From positions 1-29,104 of the IMG/VR virus record IMGVR_UViG_3300046777_001363: a stretch of 29,104 bases of DNA. One strand, given 5' to 3'. The DNA is from a virus. The notes beneath the pieces are model-generated. The model was not told where the DNA came from. It saw only the letters and a program-made list of their open reading frames with translations, and did no database searches. Shown in pieces: positions 1 through 7,155 of this stretch (its first letter is position 1; every line of letters begins with the position of its first letter). The translations under genes were made by a program, and so were the position numbers.

Positions 1-749
1 AGTCTAATTGTACCTGGACTAAAAGAATAACGCACCTTTGATATAGAAGAAGGCACCCGCATTGCTTTCTCAAACTGCGATCCAAATATATTCTGAAACC
101 CAGAAGCCTTGATTGAATTAGATACTAATGGACCACTAAAGTATCTACTATATGCAAGATCAAACTGGTTAGTCGATGCTCTACCTCCAGGACTTTTTAC
201 GGTAACAGATTTGCCCTTTGGCATAAATACAACTTCTCCGTCAATTTCAAAAACTAATCTTTCTGCAGACCTTGGTCTTATGATAATTGGCATTCCTTTT
301 TCCATCACAGAAGCCTTTTTGGCAAACACGTACCTGCTTGTCTGCTTTCTATTTTTTGATGGCACAGATGATTTAGATAGCTTTAATTCATAATTAATTT
401 TAAATGATAGGCCAGCTGACTCTAGTCTATTTAGCTTGTAAAGTCTGCTAGTTGCTTGCCCAGTCTTATTCCACTCATAGACATGGTGCAGAGATTTTGG
501 TTTTGTTCTTGCCTGAGAGTCTATAAATAGACCGAAGTCTTTATCTATCTGATTAAATACTGTTGTCTTAAAAAGTCTTTGAAATGCTTTGTTTGAAGTT
601 AGTTTTGCTGCGACATTTGCTTGGTAATATAAGAATGCCGATATCTGAGCTACGTTACTATCTTTTAAAACACCAGCTGCAGCTGAACCAATCATTAATC
701 TTTCTAGTCCAGATGCTGCTTGTAATAATGCTACTCCGTTAGTCTCCAA
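1..749 (-). CDS. Neck or tail-completion-like protein, partial (C-terminus outside window)
   Basis: A reading frame stays open on the minus strand from about 749 to the window edge, about 249 codons. The only plausible start is a TTG at 749-747, which overlaps the stop of the preceding gene by 11 bases and has a GGAG about 10 bases upstream. The first in-frame ATG would lose about 20 residues. The visible protein begins METNGVALLQAASGLERL and continues with a basic, mixed alpha/beta region without signal peptide or membrane segment. I do not recognise the family. Its place after capsid, connector and neck genes suggests a minor virion protein such as a tail-completion or tail-terminator protein. 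That role is inferred only from gene order. Confidence 0.6.
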   Translation of the reverse strand, partial: METNGVALLQAASGLERLMIGSAAAGVLKDSNVAQISAFLYYQANVAAKLTSNKAFQRLFKTTVFNQIDKDFGLFIDSQARTKPKSLHHVYEWNKTGQATSRLYKLNRLESAGLSFKINYELKLSKSSVPSKNRKQTSRYVFAKKASVMEKGMPIIIRPRSAERLVFEIDGEVVFMPKGKSVTVKSPGGRASTNQFDLAYSRYFSGPLVSNSIKASGFQNIFGSQFEKAMRVPSSISKVRYSFSPGTIR

Positions 750-1167
750 TTATCTGATTCTCCGACCTTTTGGCAATTGAGTTATATGCCATAAGTGTTC
801 CAAATGGATCTGTGATTGGTGTTGAGCTTACTATCTCAAATACTGTAGGGGTGTCGTTTGGATAATTTAATTCAAACCAAATTACGTTACCAGCAGAGTC
901 TCTAATGTTTGCTATCTTTTGTCTATACGTGAGTCTTGATTGAGTTCTTATCTCTATTGTTTGCTTATCGGTATACTTAGTTGAAAGTGTCTGGCTATCC
1001 CCGCCTCTTGTGGAAGATGAGTTAGAGATAATACCTTTTGCAAAACATGGAATAGTCTTTGAGTAGATCCAAGATTTTTTTATGGCACCAGTATTTTGGT
1101 CCTGATAATCTTCTTGCAGATATACATCTACCTTCATATTGAAAATAGAATCGACTAAGTTGTTCAT
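739..1167 (-). CDS. Head-tail joining / head-closure protein
   Basis: A 142-residue soluble protein that starts one base after the stop of the preceding connector gene. Its size, beta-rich composition, the segment with RLTYRQKIANIRDSAG, and the Pro/Thr-rich C-terminal strand resemble head-closure or stopper proteins (SPP1 gp16, HK97 gp9-like), which cap the connector and meet the tail. Position directly after a gp6-like adaptor and before another small structural gene is the normal place for such a protein. I see no catalytic motif. The assignment rests mainly on synteny and length. A tail-terminator role is the main alternative. Confidence 0.5.
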   Translation of the reverse strand: MNNLVDSIFNMKVDVYLQEDYQDQNTGAIKKSWIYSKTIPCFAKGIISNSSSTRGGDSQTLSTKYTDKQTIEIRTQSRLTYRQKIANIRDSAGNVIWFELNYPNDTPTVFEIVSSTPITDPFGTLMAYNSIAKRSENQIIGD

Positions 1168-1168
1168 G

Positions 1169-2149
1169 TTAGATAACTACCATTTTGTTTGTGACGTATG
1201 TGAGTAATAGCTGGTCAGCATAGTTATTGCCTGTGCCGCTAAATGCTGAAGTATCATACTGGAACTGCCAGTCAAATGTCTGAATGCTCTTGATATACTT
1301 ATTTCGCCATTCTTTGTCTTTAGAGAAAAAATCTCTCATAAGCTCAATACATGCTAGCTCTACTTCATCTGGGACATATTCCCATCCATATCTTCCAGCG
1401 ACTCTATATGTCCCGCCATTTATAAATATACCTCTGCCGCTATCATTAATGCTTGGAGGTATCATGCCATTAGCATAATAAACTACATTGTCTAAAGCAT
1501 TTGATCTATCTACTCTTAATCCAAATCCACTCTCTGATACTGAAACTGGCATATTTAAATTATTAATGTCATTTAATGTATCTACAAGAAGCATGTCATT
1601 TAAGTAAAGCTCGTGAAGCTGATTTAATTTATGTGGGAGCGGCAGTATGTTTGATCCAGTAGAGTAAACAACATTTACGTCATCATATAAATGGAATTGC
1701 TGACCAGTATAATTTTCAATTAACTTTCTTGCATATCTTTCTGCTGCGACTAAATCTGCAAATGTTCTGTAGTTAGGGTCTGATTGATCAAAGCCAAATC
1801 CTAATGCATCTGCTGCTTGCGTTAAATCTGTATATGGTTTAACAACAAATAGCTTGTGCTCTTTGGTTACTGGTTCGCCTTCAACTTCATACTCCCAAAC
1901 AAGCTTTAAAGATCTTGGTCTATCTGTAAGAGACAATGGTGGGTATACGCTATAGACCCCAAAGTCTGTATCCATCTCTTCAGCTTCTTGGGTTTCTAAA
2001 ACAACTCCTGGATTTATAGAAGGAGCAATTGCTGGGTCTTCTGTTATGTCGTAAAACTTAACGATTGGTGAGGAATCAGCCTTAGCTATTCCGCCCTTCC
2101 AAAAGACTCTTTGCTTTACTGGAGCATTTGTTCCTACTATAATTTCCAT
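1169..2149 (-). CDS. Head-tail connector (adaptor) with N-terminal beta domain
   Basis: A 326-residue protein. The first ~110 residues look like a beta-sandwich domain similar in character to BppU/Ig-like phage domains, ending in a linker near VVKPYTDL. Residues ~120-320 begin with an alpha-helical segment (FADLVAAERYARKLIENYTG) and end with AGRYGWEYVPDEVELACIEL. Both patterns are typical of gp6/gp15-type connector adaptors that sit under the portal. The start ATG lies 15 bases after the stop of the previous gene and has no clear Shine-Dalgarno sequence. An adaptor carrying an extra N-terminal domain is larger than the usual ~100-200 residues of this family. The role is inferred from fold-like motifs and gene order. 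Confidence 0.6.
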   Translation of the reverse strand: MEIIVGTNAPVKQRVFWKGGIAKADSSPIVKFYDITEDPAIAPSINPGVVLETQEAEEMDTDFGVYSVYPPLSLTDRPRSLKLVWEYEVEGEPVTKEHKLFVVKPYTDLTQAADALGFGFDQSDPNYRTFADLVAAERYARKLIENYTGQQFHLYDDVNVVYSTGSNILPLPHKLNQLHELYLNDMLLVDTLNDINNLNMPVSVSESGFGLRVDRSNALDNVVYYANGMIPPSINDSGRGIFINGGTYRVAGRYGWEYVPDEVELACIELMRDFFSKDKEWRNKYIKSIQTFDWQFQYDTSAFSGTGNNYADQLLLTYVTNKMVVI

Positions 2150-2164
2150 GTTGTGTGATTAAGC

Positions 2165-2560
2165 TTAGCCGTAATAATCCTGAACTTCTTTTGGTGTGGC
2201 TAAACGAAACCCCTCCTCTTTATCAAAAATTTGCTGAGCTGCATCTTTATGCATTGCTACAAATGGGTGGTCCTGGGTGAACGTATGACCCATAATGTCA
2301 TATCTAAAGTTGGCTCTTGTCATCATGACCAATACTGTATCTTCTGTGCGCTCTGCCTTTGGATCAAATACTGGAAGGACTTCAATTTCTTCTTTTGCAT
2401 CTTCTAAATCTTTAAGTGTCTTAGCGTATACTGCGTAAGTCACTCCTTCTTCTGCTAGTGCTGCAATTACATCCTGCTTATTTTTAAGACCTGCTGTATC
2501 AACCGCAAACTCTTCTGCAATTGCCTTTAGCTCTCCGACCTTTAATGTGTCAAAAGACAT
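2165..2560 (-). CDS. Small head-associated protein with SAP/Rho-N-like N-terminus
   Basis: A 131-residue protein. Residues 1-45 (DTLKVGELKAIAEEFAVD, then KNKQDVIAALAEEG) match the helix-extended-helix pattern of Rho-N/SAP-like domains, which often occur in small phage genes next to the capsid gene. An acidic linker follows (residues ~55-75), then a domain with MMTRANFRYDIMGHTF and a C-terminal helix. It is the first gene after the major capsid protein and has its own promoter plus a good AAGGAG ribosome-binding site. It may be a head-decoration, head-fibre or connector-associated protein. I cannot choose between these from sequence alone. Confidence 0.55.
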   Translation of the reverse strand: MSFDTLKVGELKAIAEEFAVDTAGLKNKQDVIAALAEEGVTYAVYAKTLKDLEDAKEEIEVLPVFDPKAERTEDTVLVMMTRANFRYDIMGHTFTQDHPFVAMHKDAAQQIFDKEEGFRLATPKEVQDYYG

Positions 2561-2587
2561 TTAATACTCCTTTTTCTAGGTAAAACC

Positions 2588-2616
2588 ATTATAGCATTGT
2601 ATAATTAAAATGAAAA
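2588..2616 (-). promoter_or_regulatory. Extended -10 promoter downstream of the capsid gene
   Basis: Minus-strand TATAAT (2593-2588) is preceded by TGC (2596-2594), giving an extended -10. TTTTCA lies 17 bases upstream (2616-2611) and matches the TTGACA -35 at four of six positions. The predicted start leaves a leader of about 20 bases with AAAAAGGAG before the ATG at 2560. The -35 abuts the stem of the capsid-gene terminator, so termination and re-initiation are packed into about 50 bases. Confidence 0.65.
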
Positions 2617-2638
2617 GCCCCCAAAATTAATTGGGGGC
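2607..2638 (-). terminator. Rho-independent terminator after the major capsid gene
   Basis: A perfect 8-bp GC-rich stem (2617-2624 paired with 2631-2638) encloses a 6-base AT loop. On the minus strand it is followed by TTTTCATTTT. It lies about 20 bases after the capsid stop codon. The hairpin is symmetric, but the U-rich tail is best on the minus strand, matching the direction of the genes. Confidence 0.8.
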
Positions 2639-2659
2639 CTTTCTGAGATTAATTCCTAA

Positions 2660-3709
2660 TTAGGAAGCAACCTTAACGTTCTTTACAACTACCCAAGCGT
2701 CTGCCTGCTCGATCTGAACGCCAACACGAGTATACATTGTGTACTCGATTGAGTCCTTACGTGGCCAGAAGAAGCGGTAGACTGTTACGTCACGCTTTAC
2801 ACCAATAACAACGTTATTAGGGAATGTCAAGTGGACGTCACCGTGTGAGCCAGTTGCATTTGCGTAATCACCAGTCTGTGTTTCTGGAAGAAGTGGAACT
2901 TCAACGATTGGAATACCGAATGCGTATGGGGCTACGTAGCCTGCTGGACCTGAAACAGGTGCAACTTCACCACGGATGATGCCTGAAGCAATATCCTGTG
3001 GGTTAACATTCTGGATGTTCTGTGATGTTGAGTATAAGTAATCCTGGATCAAGTTTGAACCTGATAGGAAGCGAAGGTCTGTACGACGTTGCTTGTACTT
3101 ACGTGGAAGTGCCTTAAGTGCTGAGTTAAATACAGCACGAGAAAGTCCAGCACCAGCTGCGTCAACTACGTGACCGTTAGCCTTAGACTTCTTTACTACA
3201 CCATCAAATGCCTTGTAAAGAGCATCTGATGAAAGTGACTCGTTACCGTTAAGAAGAACATCTTCGATGTCGTTTCCAGCCTGAGTTGCCATCATACGTG
3301 CGATGTGGTCTTCTAGATCTGGACCTTCGATGTTATCTTCTAGTGACTCTGTTGAGAGCTCCCAGTCGAGACGAAGCTTCTTTGTTGTGAGAGAGATCTT
3401 TGAGAATGTAACAGCTGCGTTTGATGCAGTGTTGTCACCTTCTGTTGCGAGCTTCATAAGCTTCTCGCCTACGCCGACTCTGTCGATTTCTGTTGTGTCT
3501 GACTTCATTCTGACAGTACGTGCGACCTTACCAATTACGGTTGCGTCGAACATATAGTCTAGGAAGCGAGCTGATTGTTCTGGATTAAGAAGACCACCGT
3601 TGCCGTTTTCAGACGCAGTGTGAATGCCTTCTCCACCAGTTGTTGATGCGAAAGTACCTGTAGCTGTTGTTCCAGCTGCTATTGCTTTCTCTAATGTTTC
3701 ATTGCTCAT
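2660..3709 (-). CDS. Major capsid protein, HK97 fold
   Basis: A 349-residue protein with the organisation of XkdG/HK97-like capsid proteins. A flexible Gly/Thr-rich N-arm (residues 1-45) precedes LLNPEQSARFLDYMFDATVI. A central region holds TKKLRLDWELSTESLEDN and a helix with DHIARMMATQAGNDIEDVLL (spine-helix-like). The C-terminal part carries GIPIVEVPLLPE, then a strand with VIGVKRDVTVYRFFWPRKDS. It follows the protease-scaffold gene with a 16-base gap containing AGGTG, and is closed by a strong terminator. By eye its codons are more GC-rich than those of the fibre genes, which fits selection for high expression. No other gene here fits this role. Confidence 0.88.
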   Translation of the reverse strand: MSNETLEKAIAAGTTATGTFASTTGGEGIHTASENGNGGLLNPEQSARFLDYMFDATVIGKVARTVRMKSDTTEIDRVGVGEKLMKLATEGDNTASNAAVTFSKISLTTKKLRLDWELSTESLEDNIEGPDLEDHIARMMATQAGNDIEDVLLNGNESLSSDALYKAFDGVVKKSKANGHVVDAAGAGLSRAVFNSALKALPRKYKQRRTDLRFLSGSNLIQDYLYSTSQNIQNVNPQDIASGIIRGEVAPVSGPAGYVAPYAFGIPIVEVPLLPETQTGDYANATGSHGDVHLTFPNNVVIGVKRDVTVYRFFWPRKDSIEYTMYTRVGVQIEQADAWVVVKNVKVAS

Positions 3710-3725
3710 TATAATTTCACCTACC

Positions 3726-5099
3726 CTAGTTAAATATTTCGTTTACGGAACCGAGGAAAGAACCGTTCCATTTTGATTTGTTTGTTGCTAATACCGCAGA
3801 CCCGCCAAGGTCTGAGGACTTCTTAATTGCTGTATCGCCTTCTACGGCATCTACACGCTTCTGAACACCATCAATGGTGCCCTTTATTTCTGTTACAGCT
3901 GCACTGAGTGCGCTGTGCTTTTCTGCTAACTCTGTAATCTGAGCATTTACGCCCTTGCTAAAAGTCTCTACAGTTTCTTTAATTTCTGAAACCTGTACTG
4001 CATTTGCCTCTGTAGCCTTGCTAAGAGTATCTGCAAAGAATCCCTTTAGGTCTACTAACATTTTTGCAAAATCAGGCTCTTCAACTTCTACTGCAGCATC
4101 TGCTTGAGGAGCATCAACCGACTTAAAGACATCTACAGAAGCAGAGTCTGCATCTTCTGCTGAATCAGCAGCTGGTGCATCTTCGACAACAGGAGCATCA
4201 GATGCTACTACGGTCTCTTCAACGATTGGTGCTTCTACTGCTGGTGCTTCTGCAACTGGTGTTGCTTCTACAACTGCTGTATCTTCAGCTTTTACGTTTA
4301 GTTTTTCCACTTCATTACCTCCTTGTACGTTTGCCTGTTTTGCTATTGTTTGTGTTGCAGGCAACGGAACTCTTGACTTCTTGAATGAAGCAAGAATCTT
4401 GTCTATCTCTTTTGATTTGTTTATGTCTGAGCTTTCAACCCAGCCAATTAGCGTAGCTTCTTTTCCAGTAACTGGAGAAGAGTATGTCTTGTCTGTCGAG
4501 ATAAAAACAGAGTCGCTTTCTTCGCAATAAAAAATATTTTCTGTAACTACATCTGCTGCCATGCCCTTAAATATAAGCTGACCATTCATTTTCTCAATTG
4601 AAACGATGTTGCACATTTCGTTTGCTGGAGAATCTACAATTGATAATTCTACAAGATCATATTCCTTGATGAATCTTACTGCTTCTCCTGTTGCTTTATT
4701 AACTTCGTTGTCTGAATCTTTAATCTTTCCGCCAATTGAAAAACCAGAAAGAGTGCCATCAAGAACTTTTTCCCAAGTATCCTGTGCACCCTTTGAAATG
4801 TATGATGTTACGTAAACGCCATTGTAAAAAGTTTGAGACTTTTGATCGTAGTATGTTTCTGGCTTAAATGAAACAACTTTGCCAACAGCTAAGGGCTGAT
4901 GCATCTCTCTTAAGTTTCCTCGGAAACTTTCAAATGCTTTTATGCTTGCTTCTGCAGTGACTACGTCTCCTGTTTGATCTACATTGTCTAATGTAGCAAA
5001 GCCAGAAACAGTTCTATTCTCTCTGTTCACCTTTGTGAATGGAACAGATAAATGAATGTTTTGGCCGTCGGAGGACCACTGGGCTTTTTCAATGTTCAT
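3726..5099 (-). CDS. XkdF-like prohead protease fused to a C-terminal scaffold
   Basis: A 457-residue protein with two parts. Residues ~15-175 resemble phage maturation serine proteases (XkdF/HK97 gp4-like). They include SGFATLDNVDQTGDVV, a candidate catalytic His at 67 in REMHQPLAVGKV, a candidate Ser at 118 or 121 in GTLSGFSIGGKI, and the family-typical ELSIVDSPAN at 151-160. Residues ~265-340 are a low-complexity Ala/Val/Glu/Pro/Asp stretch. Residues ~345-430 are a predicted coiled coil (VQSEIKET-like heptads). This fits a protease fused to a scaffolding delta-domain that is degraded during capsid maturation. It sits between portal and capsid genes. The ATG at 5099 has no Shine-Dalgarno sequence but lies close behind a -10-like sequence. 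Confidence 0.8.
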   Translation of the reverse strand: MNIEKAQWSSDGQNIHLSVPFTKVNRENRTVSGFATLDNVDQTGDVVTAEASIKAFESFRGNLREMHQPLAVGKVVSFKPETYYDQKSQTFYNGVYVTSYISKGAQDTWEKVLDGTLSGFSIGGKIKDSDNEVNKATGEAVRFIKEYDLVELSIVDSPANEMCNIVSIEKMNGQLIFKGMAADVVTENIFYCEESDSVFISTDKTYSSPVTGKEATLIGWVESSDINKSKEIDKILASFKKSRVPLPATQTIAKQANVQGGNEVEKLNVKAEDTAVVEATPVAEAPAVEAPIVEETVVASDAPVVEDAPAADSAEDADSASVDVFKSVDAPQADAAVEVEEPDFAKMLVDLKGFFADTLSKATEANAVQVSEIKETVETFSKGVNAQITELAEKHSALSAAVTEIKGTIDGVQKRVDAVEGDTAIKKSSDLGGSAVLATNKSKWNGSFLGSVNEIFN

Positions 5100-5106
5100 A
5101 TGCTTA

Positions 5107-5129
5107 ATTTTATACGTGTCTATCTAAAA
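5107..5129 (-). promoter_or_regulatory. Possible promoter before the protease-scaffold gene
   Basis: On the minus strand TATAAAAT occupies 5114-5107. Taking TAAAAT (5112-5107) as the -10, it ends seven bases before the ATG at 5099. TTGCAT lies 17 bases upstream. No purine-rich ribosome-binding site precedes the ATG, so a leaderless or near-leaderless transcript is possible. The -35 match is weak. Confidence 0.4.
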
Positions 5130-5152
5130 ATGCAAATAGCAGTTGATTAGGT

Positions 5153-6736
5153 TTAGTCAACCTTTTTGCCGTCGCCCTTTGCATTTCTGCCTTCTCCGAC
5201 TTTATCGGAAGAGGCGGCAGATCTTTCTGAATCCCTGGCTCTGGTTTTCCCAGCAGTTGCTTTTTGATCAGCTGCCTGCTGTGGCTTTAATTCTACCATT
5301 TCGTCTCCGCCTTCGACTGGGATCATGCCCTTTTTAATTCTAACTTCATTTGGAGTAATTACCTGCATTCTTAGATATCTCTCGTCTATTTGTGACTGAG
5401 TATCTTCGTCTGTTAATGTAAGCTCCTCGAACTTAATTTTTAAAGCGTCTGTCTTTTCTTCAATTATAGAATTGACTCTTTTTTCTAGTCTCATTTGTGC
5501 TGGACGGCAAACTTGCTCTTTAAATGTTTTATCTGCATCTCTAGCATTTGCCAAAGATACGCCCTCTGGAACTCCAATTTTATTAATTGGGACTCTGTGT
5601 GCCAAAAGTATTTCGTCTCTATTTGACTGTCTGTAAATATTAAATGATGATTCCTGTGCGCCTGCTTCGACTGGCTCCATCTTAAATTCAACTTTATTGT
5701 CTGGGGTGTCTGCTGGCAATGGGATATAGAGTGATCTGTGGTTCTTTCCTTTTAGACCAACCTGGAAAAACTCAAGCAATTTTCTTTCTGACTCTGGTGA
5801 AAGCTTTGCTCCCTTTACTGTAATAATATATCTTGGGACCGCCTTATTTTCAAAGTAGTCTAAGTTGTATCTTCCAGCAAACTCATTTCCAGCCAGTGCC
5901 ATTTGAGCGGCAACGATATCTGGAATTCCATAATAGTTGTTCATTGGGGTATACTTCTTCAAATGTATAATTTCATTTGGTCTATCTTCTGCATCACCAA
6001 TTGGATTAATGGTTTCTGTATCCCCAAAGTTTCTAAAGAATACTGCCTTGCCATAAAGCAATTGCATGAATCCGTCACGCAATCTTCTGACTCTCATTGT
6101 CTTAGATGGGATATGACCAATGTATCCAATATCTCCGCCTGTTGTTCTTCCAATTTCTATGTAGCCGTTTCCTGTAGCTTCTAAATCTGTGTAGACTTTA
6201 ATTAAAGTTTCTGTAAATGTGTCTTCATCATTTGTAGAGTCAAGCCAGTCTTGTAGATCCTGCTTTAGTTTGTTTAGCTTTCTACGTGCTCTCTCAAGCT
6301 GCTTGTCATCTGTAATTGCATCAATGGCATCGTTAGTTTTTCTGGTCTCCATGAAAGAGTATCCAAGCCCAACGATGTTAGCAACTTTTGCATTAATAGC
6401 TGCATAGTTATATGTTGATACTTCATAAATTTGCGAAAGATACTCTAAGTTGTATATTGGCTGGACAAGGTCAAACATGGCATAGCCAGTGACTGCTTGC
6501 TGAAGAAGATTCTGTTGTGTTCCTGATCCATCTTTGCCAGTAAATGATTTTGCAAAATCTCTATTTGCTTTTCTTTTAAAATTAGTTCCTAGGCCCCTAA
6601 CCTTTTTAAGGTCTTCAATGCCTATTGCGAATGGATCTACGTGCTCTTTTTCTTTTTTAAATGAAAATAAATCTGAGCTATTCTTTACTGATACTTCATA
6701 TGTATCGTCTGGTCCGTCTTCTAAGAACTGTGTCAT
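5153..6736 (-). CDS. Portal protein, PBSX/HK97-like
   Basis: A 527-residue protein of usual portal length. Residues ~85-130 (MFDLVQPIYNLEYLSQIYEV and following) and ~170-215 (DLEATGNGYIEIGRTTGG) match the portal N-terminal wing. The stem/crown region contains the family-typical FNIYRQSNRDEILLAHRVP at about residues 370-390, followed by GVSLANARDADKTFKEQV. The C-terminal ~45 residues are basic and low-complexity (rich in Ala, Asp, Lys, Gly), as often seen in portals facing the capsid interior. The ATG overlaps the stop of the preceding small gene as ATGA. The protein forms the dodecameric DNA-entry ring. The PBSX-type assignment is from recalled family motifs. Confidence 0.85.
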   Translation of the reverse strand: MTQFLEDGPDDTYEVSVKNSSDLFSFKKEKEHVDPFAIGIEDLKKVRGLGTNFKRKANRDFAKSFTGKDGSGTQQNLLQQAVTGYAMFDLVQPIYNLEYLSQIYEVSTYNYAAINAKVANIVGLGYSFMETRKTNDAIDAITDDKQLERARRKLNKLKQDLQDWLDSTNDEDTFTETLIKVYTDLEATGNGYIEIGRTTGGDIGYIGHIPSKTMRVRRLRDGFMQLLYGKAVFFRNFGDTETINPIGDAEDRPNEIIHLKKYTPMNNYYGIPDIVAAQMALAGNEFAGRYNLDYFENKAVPRYIITVKGAKLSPESERKLLEFFQVGLKGKNHRSLYIPLPADTPDNKVEFKMEPVEAGAQESSFNIYRQSNRDEILLAHRVPINKIGVPEGVSLANARDADKTFKEQVCRPAQMRLEKRVNSIIEEKTDALKIKFEELTLTDEDTQSQIDERYLRMQVITPNEVRIKKGMIPVEGGDEMVELKPQQAADQKATAGKTRARDSERSAASSDKVGEGRNAKGDGKKVD

Positions 6737-7071
6737 TTTACAGCTCCCCCTCTTAATACTGAATCTTTATACTCGCCAATGTCTAGAGGGTCTGGTGTAA
6801 GACCCCACTTAAGTCTTTGATTTTGATATTCAAACTCTTCGTCATCAATTTTTCTTCTTCCAGATAAAAACTTTGGTTGTCCTTCAGATATGCCATAATG
6901 TCTTACTGCATCTGCAAGTGCCGCCATTCTAGAACGATTTCCTTTTTTAGAAGTTATCGATAAGAAGTTTCCATCGTCATCGCCAATCCATCTTCCATCT
7001 GGCATTTCCCAGACGTATATTCCGAGTGTAGTTTCCTCGATGATTTGGCTTTTTTGATTTAAGATGTCCAT
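6733..7071 (-). CDS. Small conserved phage protein preceding the portal gene, function unknown
   Basis: A 112-residue acidic protein without signal peptide or membrane helix. Visible blocks are GIYVWEMPDGRWIGDDDGNFLSI (residues ~18-40, shown here as a recognisable block split by the motif MPDG-W-DDDGNFL), AALADAVRHYGI near 50-62, and KFLSGRRKIDDEEFE near 67-81. I recall similar small genes lying beside portal genes in other environmental phages, but none with a known role to my knowledge. The ATGA overlap with the portal implies translational coupling and so a job in head assembly or packaging. That job is inference. Confidence 0.6.
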   Translation of the reverse strand: MDILNQKSQIIEETTLGIYVWEMPDGRWIGDDDGNFLSITSKKGNRSRMAALADAVRHYGISEGQPKFLSGRRKIDDEEFEYQNQRLKWGLTPDPLDIGEYKDSVLRGGAVK

Positions 7072-7080
7072 ATGTTAAAT

Positions 7081-7109
7081 AGTTTACCATTATTCCTAAT
7101 AAAAGTCCA
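7081..7109 (-). promoter_or_regulatory. Possible extended -10 promoter for the head module
   Basis: The 84-base gap before the head genes holds TGG-TAAACT on the minus strand, a weak extended -10 ending nine bases before the ATG at 7071. TGGACT lies 17 bases upstream and matches four of six -35 positions. No clear Shine-Dalgarno sequence precedes the ATG. No terminator hairpin was seen in the same gap. Confidence 0.35.
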
Positions 7110-7155
7110 GCTTGTGTACACTGGAATGACAATATTTGTTAAATTTTGTACGCTA

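Noticed and set aside
4175-4384. Plus-strand Leu-rich frame suggesting a membrane peptide
   Set aside because: Antisense of the Ala/Val/Glu-rich linker in the protease-scaffold gene. No start signals.
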